DNA from: an uncultured Bacteroides sp.
GTDB lineage: Bacteria; Bacteroidota; Bacteroidia; Bacteroidales; Bacteroidaceae
Length of the DNA stretch: 55,212 bases
Direction of reading: 5' to 3'
Assembly (NCBI RefSeq): GCF_902491285.1
Contig: NZ_CABUHK010000029.1
Coordinates: 1-55,212, forward strand
Below are positions 9,288-18,015 of the stretch, one piece after another. The notes below the pieces were generated by a model. It saw only the letters and a list, made by a program, of their open reading frames with translations. It searched no databases and had not been told where the DNA came from. Position numbers and translations under genes: made by a program. Each line of letters begins with the position of its first letter. Position 1 is the stretch's first letter.

Positions 9288-9318
9288 AAAGGGGATGTGT
9301 CAAAATGCTGACACACCC
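9288..9318 (+). repeat. Left terminal inverted repeat of the IS
   Basis: The 31-nt end begins AAAGGGG and is paired with 11109-11139 (two mismatches). It contains TGTGTCA-N6-TGACACA, so each terminus can fold on itself. Confidence 0.9.
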
Positions 9319-9358
9319 TCTTTTTCATATTTTATAGTCCTGGTATATTCTCTTTTTT

Positions 9359-11019
9359 CTATGCCGCGTTTTTTTGATTCATTTGGTAACAAGTTGCTAT
9401 ATTCCAATTGTCCTTTGTTACCAATAGCCCAATAAACATAAATTTACCAGCTTTGATGAGCCGCTTTCCTTCTTTTATCAGTTTAGCACACATCTTTTTG
9501 ATATTAAAAGCTATAGCAAAGAATGCCAAGTCCATTGTAACCATTTCTTCTCCAATATGCCGGAACCGGCGGTATGCCATGTTGTATTTCATTTGTCCAA
9601 ACACAGCTTCGGGCTCTATACACCTCCTGCCTCTATGCTTGAGACCTTCTTCTGAGAGCAATCTTTCCCGTGCCTGCTGTTTATATTGGTTTAATCTGTA
9701 GTTGACTTCTATAATACGATTCCCCCGTGCTTTAAAGCAACTACCGCGCAAAGGACATCCTTGACATCTTTGTGCTTTATACCGGCCGCTTTCTGTGATG
9801 TATCCGCTTGCAGTTTTGTCATGTTTGGTCCCTATACGGTTCATATGCTGCCCATAGGGCAAACGTAATAATCCTCTTCTGCATTGTAATAGAGACTTTC
9901 CGCATGGAACGGGTTGGGAGTATAACGGGGACGCTGTTCTTTATGGAAGAAGTTGTACTTAACAAAAGCTTCTATCCCGTTCTCCTGCATGAACCGGTAA
10001 TTTTCTTCCGAACCGTAACCGGAGTCTGCCACACAGATATTCGGTAAACGGTTATAGCGGTACTGGAAAGAGTGGAAAAAAGGTATGAGGGTCAGTGTAT
10101 CGGTAGGGTTGGGAAACAGACGGAAGTCTGTGATGAATTGGTTTTCAGTACCTATTTGCAGATTATATCCGGGTTTGGTCTGCCCGTTCTTCATGGCATC
10201 TTCTTTCATGCGCATGAATGTGGCACCAGGATCGGTCTTGGAATAGGAGTTACGTTCTCCAAGGGTATCAAGGTGATTGTCGTATTCTATCAGCTTGTCA
10301 CGATACCCTTCAAGTTCCATGACCTGCTTCTTCTTTTTGCGCAGGGCTTTCTTTTCTTCCTTATCCTTTGTTGCAGGCTGGCGTTCCAGGGCTTCTTTAA
10401 GTTCATCCACTATGTCAGAGAGCCTGCAGGGAGTAAACTCCACGGATGTGTCTTTTATAGAGTTCTCCTGTGCAATGGCTTCATCCACCTGTTCCAAGAG
10501 AATACGGATTTTATCCATTAGTCTCGTACGGTTCCGTTCGACTGTCTTGCGCCAGACAAAAGTATATTTGTTGGCTTTGGATTCAATCTTGGTGCCGTCG
10601 ATATACTCCACATCAAGGCTGATGAAACCTTTATCGGCAAGGACAAGAACCAACTGGGTAAATACATTATTTATTTCCTCCTTTACACGGTTACGAAAAC
10701 GGTTGATCGTGATAAAATCCGGATGCTCATTACCGGCAAGCCAAATATAATGAATGTCACGAAGGAGGTGCTTCTCTATTTTACGGCAAGAATAGATATT
10801 ATTCATGTAGGCGTAGATTATCACCTTAAGCATCATTTTAGGATGATAAGGACAACGGCCCGTTTCCTTATAAAGCTTCTTGAAACTCTCAAGATTGAGA
10901 TTGTCAATAACAGCATTCACGATGCGGACCGGGTCGGTCGCAGCTATGTTTTCATCAATTCTTTGTGGAAAAAGAACGGTTTGGTTGGGAATGTAAGGAC
11001 GAAAATGTAACTTTGCCAT
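9359..11019 (-). pseudogene. IS1182-family transposase interrupted by a frameshift
   Basis: The N-terminal part (11019 down to about 9841) starts at the ATG for MAKLHFRPYIPNQ and carries the DUF772-type N-terminus (KMMLKVIIYAY), the first DDE strand (VEYIDGTKIESKANKYTF) and VADSGYGSEENY. It runs out of frame after YYVCPMGS at 9841. The C-terminal part (9862 to 9359) continues in the next frame with GQHMNRIG, the Cys motif CQGCPLRGSC and EAVFGQMKYNMAYRRFRHIG, holding the last acidic residue. Stepping back one base within CCTATGGGCAGC restores CPMGQ, the usual reading. I see no A-rich slippery heptamer, so a one-base deletion or assembly error is more likely than programmed frameshifting. Confidence 0.88.
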
Positions 11020-11108
11020 AACGAAAAACTTTATACCTAAAGATACGAAAACTTTGGGTAATAACAAAGCCCGGGCTTGAGAAAGTCTGGGCTTTGCGCA
11101 TAAAAAAA

Positions 11109-11139
11109 GGTTGTGTCAGCATTTTGACACAACCCCTTT
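11109..11139 (-). repeat. Right terminal inverted repeat of the IS
   Basis: Reverse complement of the left end at 29 of 31 positions, ending in CCCCTTT. It also holds the internal TGTGTCA/TGACACA palindrome. Confidence 0.9.
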
Positions 11140-11695
11140 CTTCATTTAAAGCCACTTTCCGGCTCAAAATCGGCAGTTTTCTTTATAGTCTATCATTTGG
11201 GTATTGCAAGACAGATTTGCCCGATAAAGGGCAAAAAACAACTTAAACAGTATATTCCAGAAAGTTTATTGCTCATTATTACCATCGTCAAACTTATTTT
11301 TATAATTTTGCAACGGACTCTTCCGCAGAAAGCCTTCGGGTGTTGGTGGAGAGATCTGTTTATATTGAGAAGACGTTTACAAGCGTTTGTCATTCGTATT
11401 CAAAACTTCGCACACTTTGACCCCGGAATGATGAACAGCAACCAAGACGTCCTCCTGATGTGTATTTATATACATCCGTGCCCCGCTTTGACCAAACAAA
11501 GAGGGGCTGCGGATGTTGTACATATCGGCGTGGGCTTTCTGCGTTGCTCGTTCTCGGGGTAGGGCATTGCGAAGGCCTTGAATTCGGAGCGAGCGAAGGT
11601 GAGAGATTTCCCACGCCTTTTCTATATATCCCTATCATCTATAGCAACCACGTCCGTCAAGGGAAATCAAAGGGACGAATATAGCAAAGACAGAC
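11140..11695. other. Gene-poor region with a conserved-looking block upstream of the small HTH gene
   Basis: No well-supported gene. A TAnnTTTG box at 11303-11310 points rightward. From about 11380 to 11640 the minus strand has two overlapping long open frames; one can be read from GYIEKAWEISHLRS to VCEVLNTNDKRL. I recall near-identical small hypothetical proteins (with MYNIRSPSLFGQSGAR) annotated many times in Bacteroides genomes, so this is probably a multi-copy sequence block or leader rather than a unique gene. It sits directly before the HTH gene at 11696. Confidence 0.55.
11303..11310 (+). promoter_or_regulatory. Candidate promoter -7 box for a long leader before the HTH gene
   Basis: TAATTTTG fits TAnnTTTG. 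If used, the transcript to the HTH gene at 11696 has a leader of about 380 nt that crosses the conserved block. The -33 element is not clear. Confidence 0.4.
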
Positions 11696-11914
11696 ATGAT
11701 TCATGCGGGACAACTTATCGAACGCACACTTCACGAGCAAGGACGTACAGTGACTTGGTTCGCTACCCAGCTATGCTGTACACGTCCCAACGTCTATAAA
11801 ATATTCAAAAAAGAAAATATTGACATTCATCTGCTCTGGCGTATCTCCTGCATACTTCATCACAATTTTTTTCAGGATATTTCCGACACAATAGGAGCAA
11901 AAGAAAAGCCCTAA
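11696..11914 (+). CDS. Small helix-turn-helix (XRE-like) protein
   Basis: A 72-residue protein with one helix-turn-helix: QLIERTLHEQGRTVTWFA (first helices), QLCCTRPNVYKIFKKEN (turn and recognition helix) and LLWRISCILHHNFFQDIS. Small proteins with this layout (RTVTWFA-x-x-L-x-C-x-R-x-NVYKIF) are common in Bacteroides and are taken to be DNA-binding regulators; their targets are not known to me. The ATG at 11696 begins MIHAGQLIERTL. Transcribed rightward, it is separated by 144 nt from the propeller gene. It may belong to the conserved block upstream. Confidence 0.8.
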   Translation: MIHAGQLIERTLHEQGRTVTWFATQLCCTRPNVYKIFKKENIDIHLLWRISCILHHNFFQDISDTIGAKEKP

Positions 11915-12031
11915 ATCAACTATTAGAAATTAAGCCGCTTACTTATTTGCAACATTACTGTTGCCAAAAACGATACACATTCGTAAAACATCCGGAACTA
12001 TCGTTCAACGAACCCACCCTGCTTATTTACA

Positions 12032-12039
12032 TATCTTTG
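12032..12039 (+). promoter_or_regulatory. Promoter -7 box for the TolB-like propeller gene
   Basis: TATCTTTG fits TAnnTTTG, 20 nt before the ATG at 12059. No convincing TTTG lies 19-20 nt upstream. Confidence 0.5.
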
Positions 12040-12058
12040 CAAACAAAAATATATCACA

Positions 12059-13075
12059 ATGAGAAAACTATTAACTACAGTATTGCTGCTCTTGCTAACA
12101 ATTAGCATAGAAGCCTCCAAGAAACCCAAATTTGATTATTCGCTTGTCGTCGTTCCCGAAGAAGGAGGTATCAAGTTTGAAAGAATCACAGAAGACGCTG
12201 ATGGAATATTCTCAGAGTTTTTAGTAGGTAAGAACTCAAGTTTTCTGGGTTCAATGAAAAAATCAACTTTAGATTGGTGGGTCAACCCACAGATAGCCAT
12301 TTCACCGGACGGCAAGAAAATCGGTTATATTAATTACAAAAACAAGACTTCGAATATCATGATTAAAAGTGCCTCAAAAGGTGGGTCAAGCGTTCAACGT
12401 ACTTTTCGAACCAACGTAGAAGACTTCACATGGAGCCATGATGGAAAAACTCTATGCTTCACAGAAATTCGCGGCGGGCATCACGGCATCTACCTTGTGA
12501 ATGCAGATCAGGGATCCGTTGTACAACAAATCTCCAATGGAAACGAAAATGATTTGGGAGGAGTACTCAGCAGAGATGGAAAAACAATATTTTTTCATCG
12601 CGGAGAAGGTCTGGCCAGTTACACTTTATGGAGCTACGACAGAGACAGCAATCTATTTTCGAACTACTCACGCGGCATGACTCCGTGTCTGATACCTGAC
12701 AATCCCCACACCATATATTGCGGCAGATTTACCGACAAGAAAGAAAGTGAAATCTGGCGAATCAACTTCGAGACAGGCGTAGAAGAAGTGATACTTGCCC
12801 AACCCGGTAAAAGCTTTACTACACCACAACTCTCGCCCGACGGAAAGTGGCTCCTTTGTACCGGCAGTAGCATATCTGAAAAAGAACAAATAAACAACAC
12901 TGACATTTTTGTGATACGTACAGACGGAACCGGTTTCACGCAACTGACTTATCATCCTGGAAATGACTTGTCCGCCATTTGGGCACCTGACGGGAAAAGC
13001 ATTCTTTTCCTTTCACAACGTGGTTCGGCAGATAGAATATACAATGTTTGGAAAATGAACTTCAACTTACAATAG
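12059..13075 (+). CDS. TolB-like beta-propeller (PD40 repeat) exported protein
   Basis: A 338-residue exported protein with a signal peptide (LLTTVLLLLLTISIEA) and a WD40-like propeller of PD40 type. Repeats carry the usual pattern of S-PDGKKIGYIN, FTWSHDGKTLCFTE, GGVLSRDGKTIFFH, PQLSPDGKWLLCTG and AIWAPDGKSILFLS, spaced about 45-60 residues through the protein. Such propellers in Bacteroidetes bind partners in the periplasm; no peptidase domain follows, so it is not a complete DPP4-type enzyme. It ends 45 nt before the outer-membrane barrel gene and is probably co-transcribed with it. The precise role is unknown. Confidence 0.85.
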   Translation: MRKLLTTVLLLLLTISIEASKKPKFDYSLVVVPEEGGIKFERITEDADGIFSEFLVGKNSSFLGSMKKSTLDWWVNPQIAISPDGKKIGYINYKNKTSNIMIKSASKGGSSVQRTFRTNVEDFTWSHDGKTLCFTEIRGGHHGIYLVNADQGSVVQQISNGNENDLGGVLSRDGKTIFFHRGEGLASYTLWSYDRDSNLFSNYSRGMTPCLIPDNPHTIYCGRFTDKKESEIWRINFETGVEEVILAQPGKSFTTPQLSPDGKWLLCTGSSISEKEQINNTDIFVIRTDGTGFTQLTYHPGNDLSAIWAPDGKSILFLSQRGSADRIYNVWKMNFNLQ

Positions 13076-13120
13076 TTGCAACCTTGATTTCTTTTAGTAA
13101 TAATATAAAGTGCAAAAACA

Positions 13121-13807
13121 ATGAAAAAGATTTTATTTATTTTAGTATGCATAGTATGTGCATTCACTGCCTCTGCACAAAGAGCAAGCAGTTCTTCCAC
13201 CACCTTCTTCTCCACAGAAAAGGCTGAGCAGAGCGTAACATTCGGAATTCGTGTCGGCATGAACTCTTCAAACATGAAATTCTCCGGAGAGGATGACAGT
13301 GATTCCCCTGATAACAAAATAGGATTTAACGCAGGCGTCAGTGTAGATATCCCAATGTTGCAAAGTTTATATCTGCAAACCGGCTTATATTACACCACCA
13401 AAGGTTACAAAGTCGAAGAAAATGACGGAGATGAAAAATATACCACAAAAGCAACTCCTTCATATCTTGAAATCCCAGTTATGGCATCGTATCGCTATGA
13501 CTTCAGCGACAATGCGCAATTACAAGTAAACTTCGGTCCTTACTTTGCTTACGGCATAGGTGGCAAGTACAAGGAAGAATGGAGCTATAAGGGAGAAAAA
13601 GAAGAAGAAAAAGAAGACTTGTTCGGTAAAGATAAATACCTCAACAGATTTGATGCCGGCCTTGGCATAGGCGCAGGATTCACCTATAGTAAGTTCTTCT
13701 TTGGTCTGAATTATCAATTCGGCCTGTCAAACATTCTCCAAGACGCAAAAGACGGTTATTCTGTAAAGAACAAGAATCTATCTATCAGCATAGGATATAA
13801 CTTCTAG
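13121..13807 (+). CDS. Outer-membrane beta-barrel protein (PorT/OmpX-like)
   Basis: A 228-residue protein with a signal peptide (LFILVCIVCAFTASAQ) and a predicted eight-strand barrel. Seen: FGIRVGMNSSNMKF at the first strand, SLYLQTGLYYTTKGYK, SYLEIPVMASYRYDF, VNFGPYFAYGIGGKY, FDAGLGIGAGFTY, FFGLNYQFGLSNIL and the C-terminal strand ISIGYNF with a final aromatic residue, as required by the BAM machinery. A charged Glu/Lys-rich loop (about 160-175) would be external. It probably belongs to the outer-membrane beta-barrel porin-like family (PF13568). Transported molecules are not known. A hairpin lies downstream. Confidence 0.85.
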   Translation: MKKILFILVCIVCAFTASAQRASSSSTTFFSTEKAEQSVTFGIRVGMNSSNMKFSGEDDSDSPDNKIGFNAGVSVDIPMLQSLYLQTGLYYTTKGYKVEENDGDEKYTTKATPSYLEIPVMASYRYDFSDNAQLQVNFGPYFAYGIGGKYKEEWSYKGEKEEEKEDLFGKDKYLNRFDAGLGIGAGFTYSKFFFGLNYQFGLSNILQDAKDGYSVKNKNLSISIGYNF

Positions 13808-13885
13808 CAAACATGTCCAGACGCATCATTCTGGTATCTGTGAATCAGTAGAAGAATAAAATCAAACCTTTTCAATATCATTCAT

Positions 13886-13931
13886 GCGGTGTCTATGTTT
13901 TCAGATTTTATAGAATAAACATAGATACCGC
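13886..13931 (+). terminator. Hairpin after the barrel gene
   Basis: A 15-bp stem with one G-U pair (13886-13900 with 13917-13931) and a 16-nt loop. No U-run follows, so it is a stem-loop that may be a terminator or a stabilising 3' end. Confidence 0.5.
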
Positions 13932-13965
13932 TTCTCTGGATGATGATTAAAATAATATTAATGAT

Positions 13966-14430
13966 ATGAAAACAATCTGGAAACTAGCTACTTGTGTAGC
14001 TATCGCATTGACATCATTGTCTTTTTACTCCTGTGGAGATGACGACGAAGACTCCATAGGCTCAGTAGACGAGTTGACAGGTATGTGGGAAGTCATCGAA
14101 CATACCGGATATGAAATAGAAGACGGAGTACGTGAAGATGACAATTCATCATACAACGTCGGCAAACGATACGAACTCAAATCCGACATGACTTTCAACA
14201 TCTACTCCAAAGGAGCAAGTACTCCCGGTGAAACAGGTAAATGGGAATTGAAAAATGGTGCCGTCCACCTCATCTTTTATTATCCTAATGATGGGGGATA
14301 CGATTATGAAGACCCCGATATCATGAAAATCCTAGAGATTTCTTCCGCCACACTTGTATGGGAATACCACTGGAAAGAGCCTGGATGGGAATTATACGAA
14401 AAAGACTCTCTAAAAAAAATCACTCAATAA
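13966..14430 (+). CDS. Lipocalin-like surface lipoprotein
   Basis: A 154-residue lipoprotein. The lipobox Cys23 is followed by GDDDED, the Asp-rich pattern of Bacteroides surface-exported lipoproteins. The body begins with DELTGMWEVIEHTGYE and holds a small beta barrel pattern (YELKSDMTFNIYS, TGKWELKNGAVHLIF, ATLVWEYHWKEPGWELYEKDSLKKI), as in the lipocalin-like/DUF5004-type proteins of Bacteroides. No ligand can be named. It is preceded by a hairpin and followed by another, so it is probably a separate transcription unit. Confidence is good for lipoprotein, moderate for the fold. Confidence 0.75.
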   Translation: MKTIWKLATCVAIALTSLSFYSCGDDDEDSIGSVDELTGMWEVIEHTGYEIEDGVREDDNSSYNVGKRYELKSDMTFNIYSKGASTPGETGKWELKNGAVHLIFYYPNDGGYDYEDPDIMKILEISSATLVWEYHWKEPGWELYEKDSLKKITQ

Positions 14431-14466
14431 GCAATTCACTATAATCCCCATAATTTATATCAGTCA

Positions 14467-14495
14467 GAGGGTACCACAATCAATATGGTACCCTC
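14467..14495 (+). terminator. Hairpin after the lipocalin-like gene
   Basis: A perfect 10-bp stem, GAGGGTACCA with TGGTACCCTC, and a 9-nt loop, 37 nt after the stop codon. There is no long U-run. It could serve both this gene and the convergent ATPase remnant. Confidence 0.55.
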
Positions 14496-14505
14496 AACCC
14501 AGCAT

Positions 14506-15402
14506 TCATTTCCAAGCTGGCAACACACGAATCAGCATATCCTGTTCTTTCCACTCGGCCTCTGTCTCCATTGTGACAATAACGAGTTCCTGACAATTTG
14601 TCGCCCGGGCAGCTTCCAATAACCCGTCTATTTCCCTCTTGCGGGTTTCCTCATCACCCATCTGATAACTTACTTGTATCAATCGCGTCACTTTATCAAA
14701 TTCTGTAACCACAAAATCACACTCCTTTTTGCCTTTATAATAATGCAACTCTTCCTGAATCCGTAACGTTCTTCTCAAATAAAGGAAAACAGCATTTTCC
14801 AACAATTTTCCATTATCCTCACTCTGTGGGGAACGCAAACCATTATCAATGCAATAATACTTCTTATCTCCTGTATTCTCTTTTACAAGCGACGGTTCAT
14901 ATTTAGTTAAAGAGAAAAAAAGGTAAATAGACTCAGTCTGTACAATCACATCATACAACGTATTCTTTCCAATGCTGACTCCCTGCGACTTCAATTCATT
15001 ATAAATATGCCTGCATTCCTGTTCATAAACCCTCCGTACAAAAGGCTGCCAATCATCTGCCATTTGTACTTCATCAAAGAACATATATACTTCTTTCAAG
15101 GGAATCGCAGGATAAAGTTCCCGATAGGCCTGGAGAATCTCATCCAAATTATCTGCATTCAGTTGCAAACGTTCATCATCAAAGTTGAGGAACAGTACCT
15201 GTTCCTTCGTTACAATCCGTTCACGAATAAGCTGGTTTATTTACAATAAAAAGAGAGAAGACTTACCACACCGTCTCACGCCGGGCACGGTTATAATCTT
15301 CCCGCTATCGACAGGTAAAAAGAGTTCACGAGGATAAACCTCCACCGGCAATGATGCTTGAAATCCAACAATCAGTTGTTTTAGCAATTCTTTCTTTCCC
15401 AT
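14506..15402 (-). pseudogene. Decayed AAA ATPase of the DUF4143 type
   Basis: The reading frame starts at MGKKELLKQLIV (15402) with the family's RELFLPVDSGKIITVPGVRRCGKSS Walker A, then meets an in-frame TAA at 15241-15243. Reading continues in the same frame through INQLIRERIV, the Walker B strand EVYMFFDEVQ and the C-terminal nuclease-like part (KGKKECDFVV). Between CRHIY and NELKSQG about 100 residues normally present in such ATPases (sensor and winged-helix parts) are absent, and the segment after IDNGLRS is also shortened. The parent family has ~400 residues; about 298 codons remain. One stop plus in-frame deletions mean a dead gene. It lies convergent to the lipocalin-like gene. Confidence 0.82.
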
Positions 15403-15512
15403 AAAGACAATAATTAGAAAAACTTTCTTTCTTACAAAGAAATAGACAATTAATCTGTAAGAAAAAGAAGTATAAACCATTGATGACTTACCATATTCGA
15501 TATACACAAATA

Positions 15513-15545
15513 AGAATAGCCGTCTTATCACAAGACAGCCATTCT
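15513..15545. repeat. Hairpin between ATPase remnant and BACON gene
   Basis: About 14 paired positions with two G-U type pairs (15513-15526 with 15532-15545) around a 5-nt loop. It lies beyond the BACON gene stop on the minus strand, where it could end the SusC operon transcript. Confidence 0.55.
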
Positions 15546-15660
15546 ACTTAATTAATGTAAGCCAAATCTCCTTTAAGGGGACTTATGATTCAGCTTGTTT
15601 GAAGCGCGCTCGCTTACACATATTCAAAACATATTATTCCATACAAATTACTTTATATAC

Positions 15661-16710
15661 CTATTCGTCCTCAACCTTTAGCCAAACCAAATCGGTAACA
15701 GCAGCAATTCCACTTCCGGTTGTCGTTCCACCGTTTTCTAATAAATCAGTAAACAATCCATAATAAAAGCCGTCTACTTTCTGCCCGCTCCACGTACCAT
15801 TGTCCTCAAATACGAGAAACATCTGCCCATTAGAGTACACAGCGTCTAAGGGAGCAACATATTCAATAGATGTATTCCAAGAGAGCCGTCCTGCTTTATC
15901 ATAAGAACATAAATAAACGCAAGGGAAAGATGCGTTGGAAGAAACTCCCAAATATTGACCGAAGTAGATAACAAACTGTCCGTTCCTGCATTTTGCATAA
16001 TATGGAGCATCGTATGCGCTTCCGGTAGGAGTTATCTTGTAGAGAAAATCTGTTTCTGTCTCCTCAATCAGACAAGTTCCATAGCCACCGCTTCCGCCAT
16101 TAATATAGCAAGCATATTTACCTGCCATATTAACCTGTGTAAACGTAACAGGGAATTCATGTGTGCCTGATTTCACCTTTACCGTATTCACTCGATACTT
16201 ACCGCCTTCCGTCAAAGGAAGAGCTTTAACGGTCACTTGTTCATCCTCTGCCGAATAAGTACAAGTAATCCATGTTTCATCAACCTCTTCAAAACTGACA
16301 TTCCAATTGGACTTCACACTGAAAGTCAACTCACCACCATTTGCGGTAAAGTCAGTACTCTTCATATCCGTATCAAAAATATCACCCAACTGATAAACCG
16401 GCACTCGTGCCTCTTCCTCCCCCGCACGGATAACAACCATTGCCGAACGACTTCCAATCAGCAGATTAGGGGATATTGTCATATCAACGACGTTCTCTTT
16501 CACTGACAGTTGGCACCATTCCTCAGAAGCACTGGCACTGATTGCTAAAGAAGACTCAACACGTATGCTGCCTGTACCACCCTTACAATCAAAAGACACA
16601 TCGGAAGAGACAACTCTCAACAATTGCACTCCGGCATTACCATCGTCATCCGAACACCCTACAAACAAGATGCAAAGCATCAATGTCATTATAGCATATA
16701 TATTTTTCAT
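15661..16710 (-). CDS. BACON-domain surface lipoprotein
   Basis: A 349-residue lipoprotein; lipobox Cys19 is followed by SDDDGN, a surface export pattern. Two BACON-type domains are visible: residues ~30-112 (SSDVSFDCKGGTGSIRVESS, EEWCQLSV, VVIRAGEEEARVPVYQLG) and ~113-195 (DFTANGGELTFSVKSNWNVS, VDETWITC, PVTFTQVN). The rest is a unique domain. BACON domains are carbohydrate- or mucin-associated spacers in Bacteroides surface proteins. Last gene of the five-gene susC locus, it is 22 nt after the DUF4302 gene. It probably holds glycan or protein ligand at the cell surface; the ligand is unknown. Confidence 0.88.
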   Translation of the reverse strand: MKNIYAIMTLMLCILFVGCSDDDGNAGVQLLRVVSSDVSFDCKGGTGSIRVESSLAISASASEEWCQLSVKENVVDMTISPNLLIGSRSAMVVIRAGEEEARVPVYQLGDIFDTDMKSTDFTANGGELTFSVKSNWNVSFEEVDETWITCTYSAEDEQVTVKALPLTEGGKYRVNTVKVKSGTHEFPVTFTQVNMAGKYACYINGGSGGYGTCLIEETETDFLYKITPTGSAYDAPYYAKCRNGQFVIYFGQYLGVSSNASFPCVYLCSYDKAGRLSWNTSIEYVAPLDAVYSNGQMFLVFEDNGTWSGQKVDGFYYGLFTDLLENGGTTTGSGIAAVTDLVWLKVEDE

Positions 16711-16732
16711 AATCCTTGTGCTTTTAAATTAT

Positions 16733-17989
16733 TCATTTCTTTATGAAGACTATATTTTGGAATCTGGTATCACCTCCATACCCTCTATATTCTCCGGAAG
16801 CACTCCACAAGATGATTGCGCGAGCAATATAGGTACCCCACACACCGTTATCAACAAACTCATAGACATTATCCGTATCTTCCTTCAACTGACCGATCAT
16901 TCCAAGACCTGCTCCCCAACTCAAATTACCGTTTCCTATAACCTCCCACATGGCAACGTTGCATTGTCCTGTACTATAAGTAAGAATCTCCATACAATCT
17001 TTTTCCACATTATAGAATATAACCAGCGGGAACGGCAACCCTTCTACTTCATATGTTTTTTCAGATGCCGAATATTTCAGAGATTTCAAGTTAACGGGCA
17101 CTTCTCTTGGCGTATTACCATAATTGTATTTCATGGTATACTCTCCCAAGAACCGCTCGTATTTGGTATAAGCCGGATCGGGCACAGAAACAAACGGACC
17201 ATCATCCGACACATATGTCTGTCCGGTTTCCGACCACTGCAAAGAGCTGACTTCCTTCCCTCCTACCATCACCGACTGATAGAACCGGATCCCATTGGCA
17301 GTATACATAAAACCTGTCGTAGTCAATGATTCTCCGCCTATTTGAATATTCATCCGGCGATCAGCAGGAATTGATATAGATACATCTTGCCCGTTCAGTT
17401 TGCCGGTATATCCCAATATTCCCACAATGGATGCTATCTTCGCTTCGGTAGCCATTACAGAAGCTAGATAATCCTCACTCGGTTCTGTGAGACGGGTCAT
17501 CTTCATGATATTCTTTGTTTTTTTTCCTTTCAGGACGATTTCGTTTTCCGAACGTGACTGAATGATAAACTCATAATCACCCTCATACCCTTTACCCAAA
17601 CCTGCACCGGCTGAATTATCAGGGTCAGCAAAGAAGTGCAAGATTGGGTTGTAAGTATCAAAATTCAATGTGGGTCCCATGTCCGATTTCAGGGAATAAA
17701 GACTGGACATCGTAACGGCTGGATCACCAGTTATTTCAGAAGCTGCCGTCACATGAGTCTCATCAAACTTGACGGTCATGGCGTAGCCGCCATAACTTTG
17801 TTTAGCAGAAGGATAATAGTCGAGTTTCCACCCTAGTTCGGAACTGGCAAGAAGCTCCCTGCAAGCCTTGACTTCTTCATTCATTCGTTGCTGTGCCGAG
17901 CTGTCAAAAAGGTCGTCCACTTCATTGGTGCAAGATTGCAATAATCCTGCGATGATTAAACACGTTATATATATAATATTTCTTCTCAT
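16733..17989 (-). CDS. DUF4302 surface lipoprotein
   Basis: A 418-residue lipoprotein with lipobox Cys20 (IIAGLLQSC). The body matches the DUF4302 type: an opening Asn/Asp region (FDSSAQQRMNEEVKACRELL) with SELGWKLDYYPSAKQSYGGYAMTVKF, then VTMSSLYSLKSDMGPTLNFDTYNPILHFFADP and the GEYEFIIQS-like strand. This family has no known reaction. It is regularly found with SusC, SusD and zinc-metallopeptidase genes, as here (26 nt after the peptidase gene). A role in surface ligand binding is inferred from context only. Confidence 0.85.
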   Translation of the reverse strand: MRRNIIYITCLIIAGLLQSCTNEVDDLFDSSAQQRMNEEVKACRELLASSELGWKLDYYPSAKQSYGGYAMTVKFDETHVTAASEITGDPAVTMSSLYSLKSDMGPTLNFDTYNPILHFFADPDNSAGAGLGKGYEGDYEFIIQSRSENEIVLKGKKTKNIMKMTRLTEPSEDYLASVMATEAKIASIVGILGYTGKLNGQDVSISIPADRRMNIQIGGESLTTTGFMYTANGIRFYQSVMVGGKEVSSLQWSETGQTYVSDDGPFVSVPDPAYTKYERFLGEYTMKYNYGNTPREVPVNLKSLKYSASEKTYEVEGLPFPLVIFYNVEKDCMEILTYSTGQCNVAMWEVIGNGNLSWGAGLGMIGQLKEDTDNVYEFVDNGVWGTYIARAIILWSASGEYRGYGGDTRFQNIVFIKK

Positions 17990-18015
17990 AATGATTCGTA
18001 TTTGTTATATGTAAA

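Larger units (their letters stand above)
9288..11139. mobile_element. IS1182-like insertion sequence with a frameshifted transposase
   Basis: Terminal inverted repeats at 9288-9318 and 11109-11139 match at 29 of 31 positions. Each end starts AAAGGGG and contains its own palindrome, TGTGTCA and TGACACA around 6 nt. One transposase gene on the minus strand fills the interior. No target-site duplication is visible: the flanks differ on the two sides. The element lies between the deacetylase gene and the conserved block at 11.4 kb. Confidence 0.92.

Noticed and set aside
9841..9862. Programmed ribosomal frameshifting in the IS transposase
   Set aside because: No A6G-like slippery heptamer or clear stimulatory stem is visible, so mutation or sequencing error is more likely.
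9281..11146. Target-site duplication of the IS
   Set aside because: The bases on the two sides (AAAATAT and CTTCATT) do not match.
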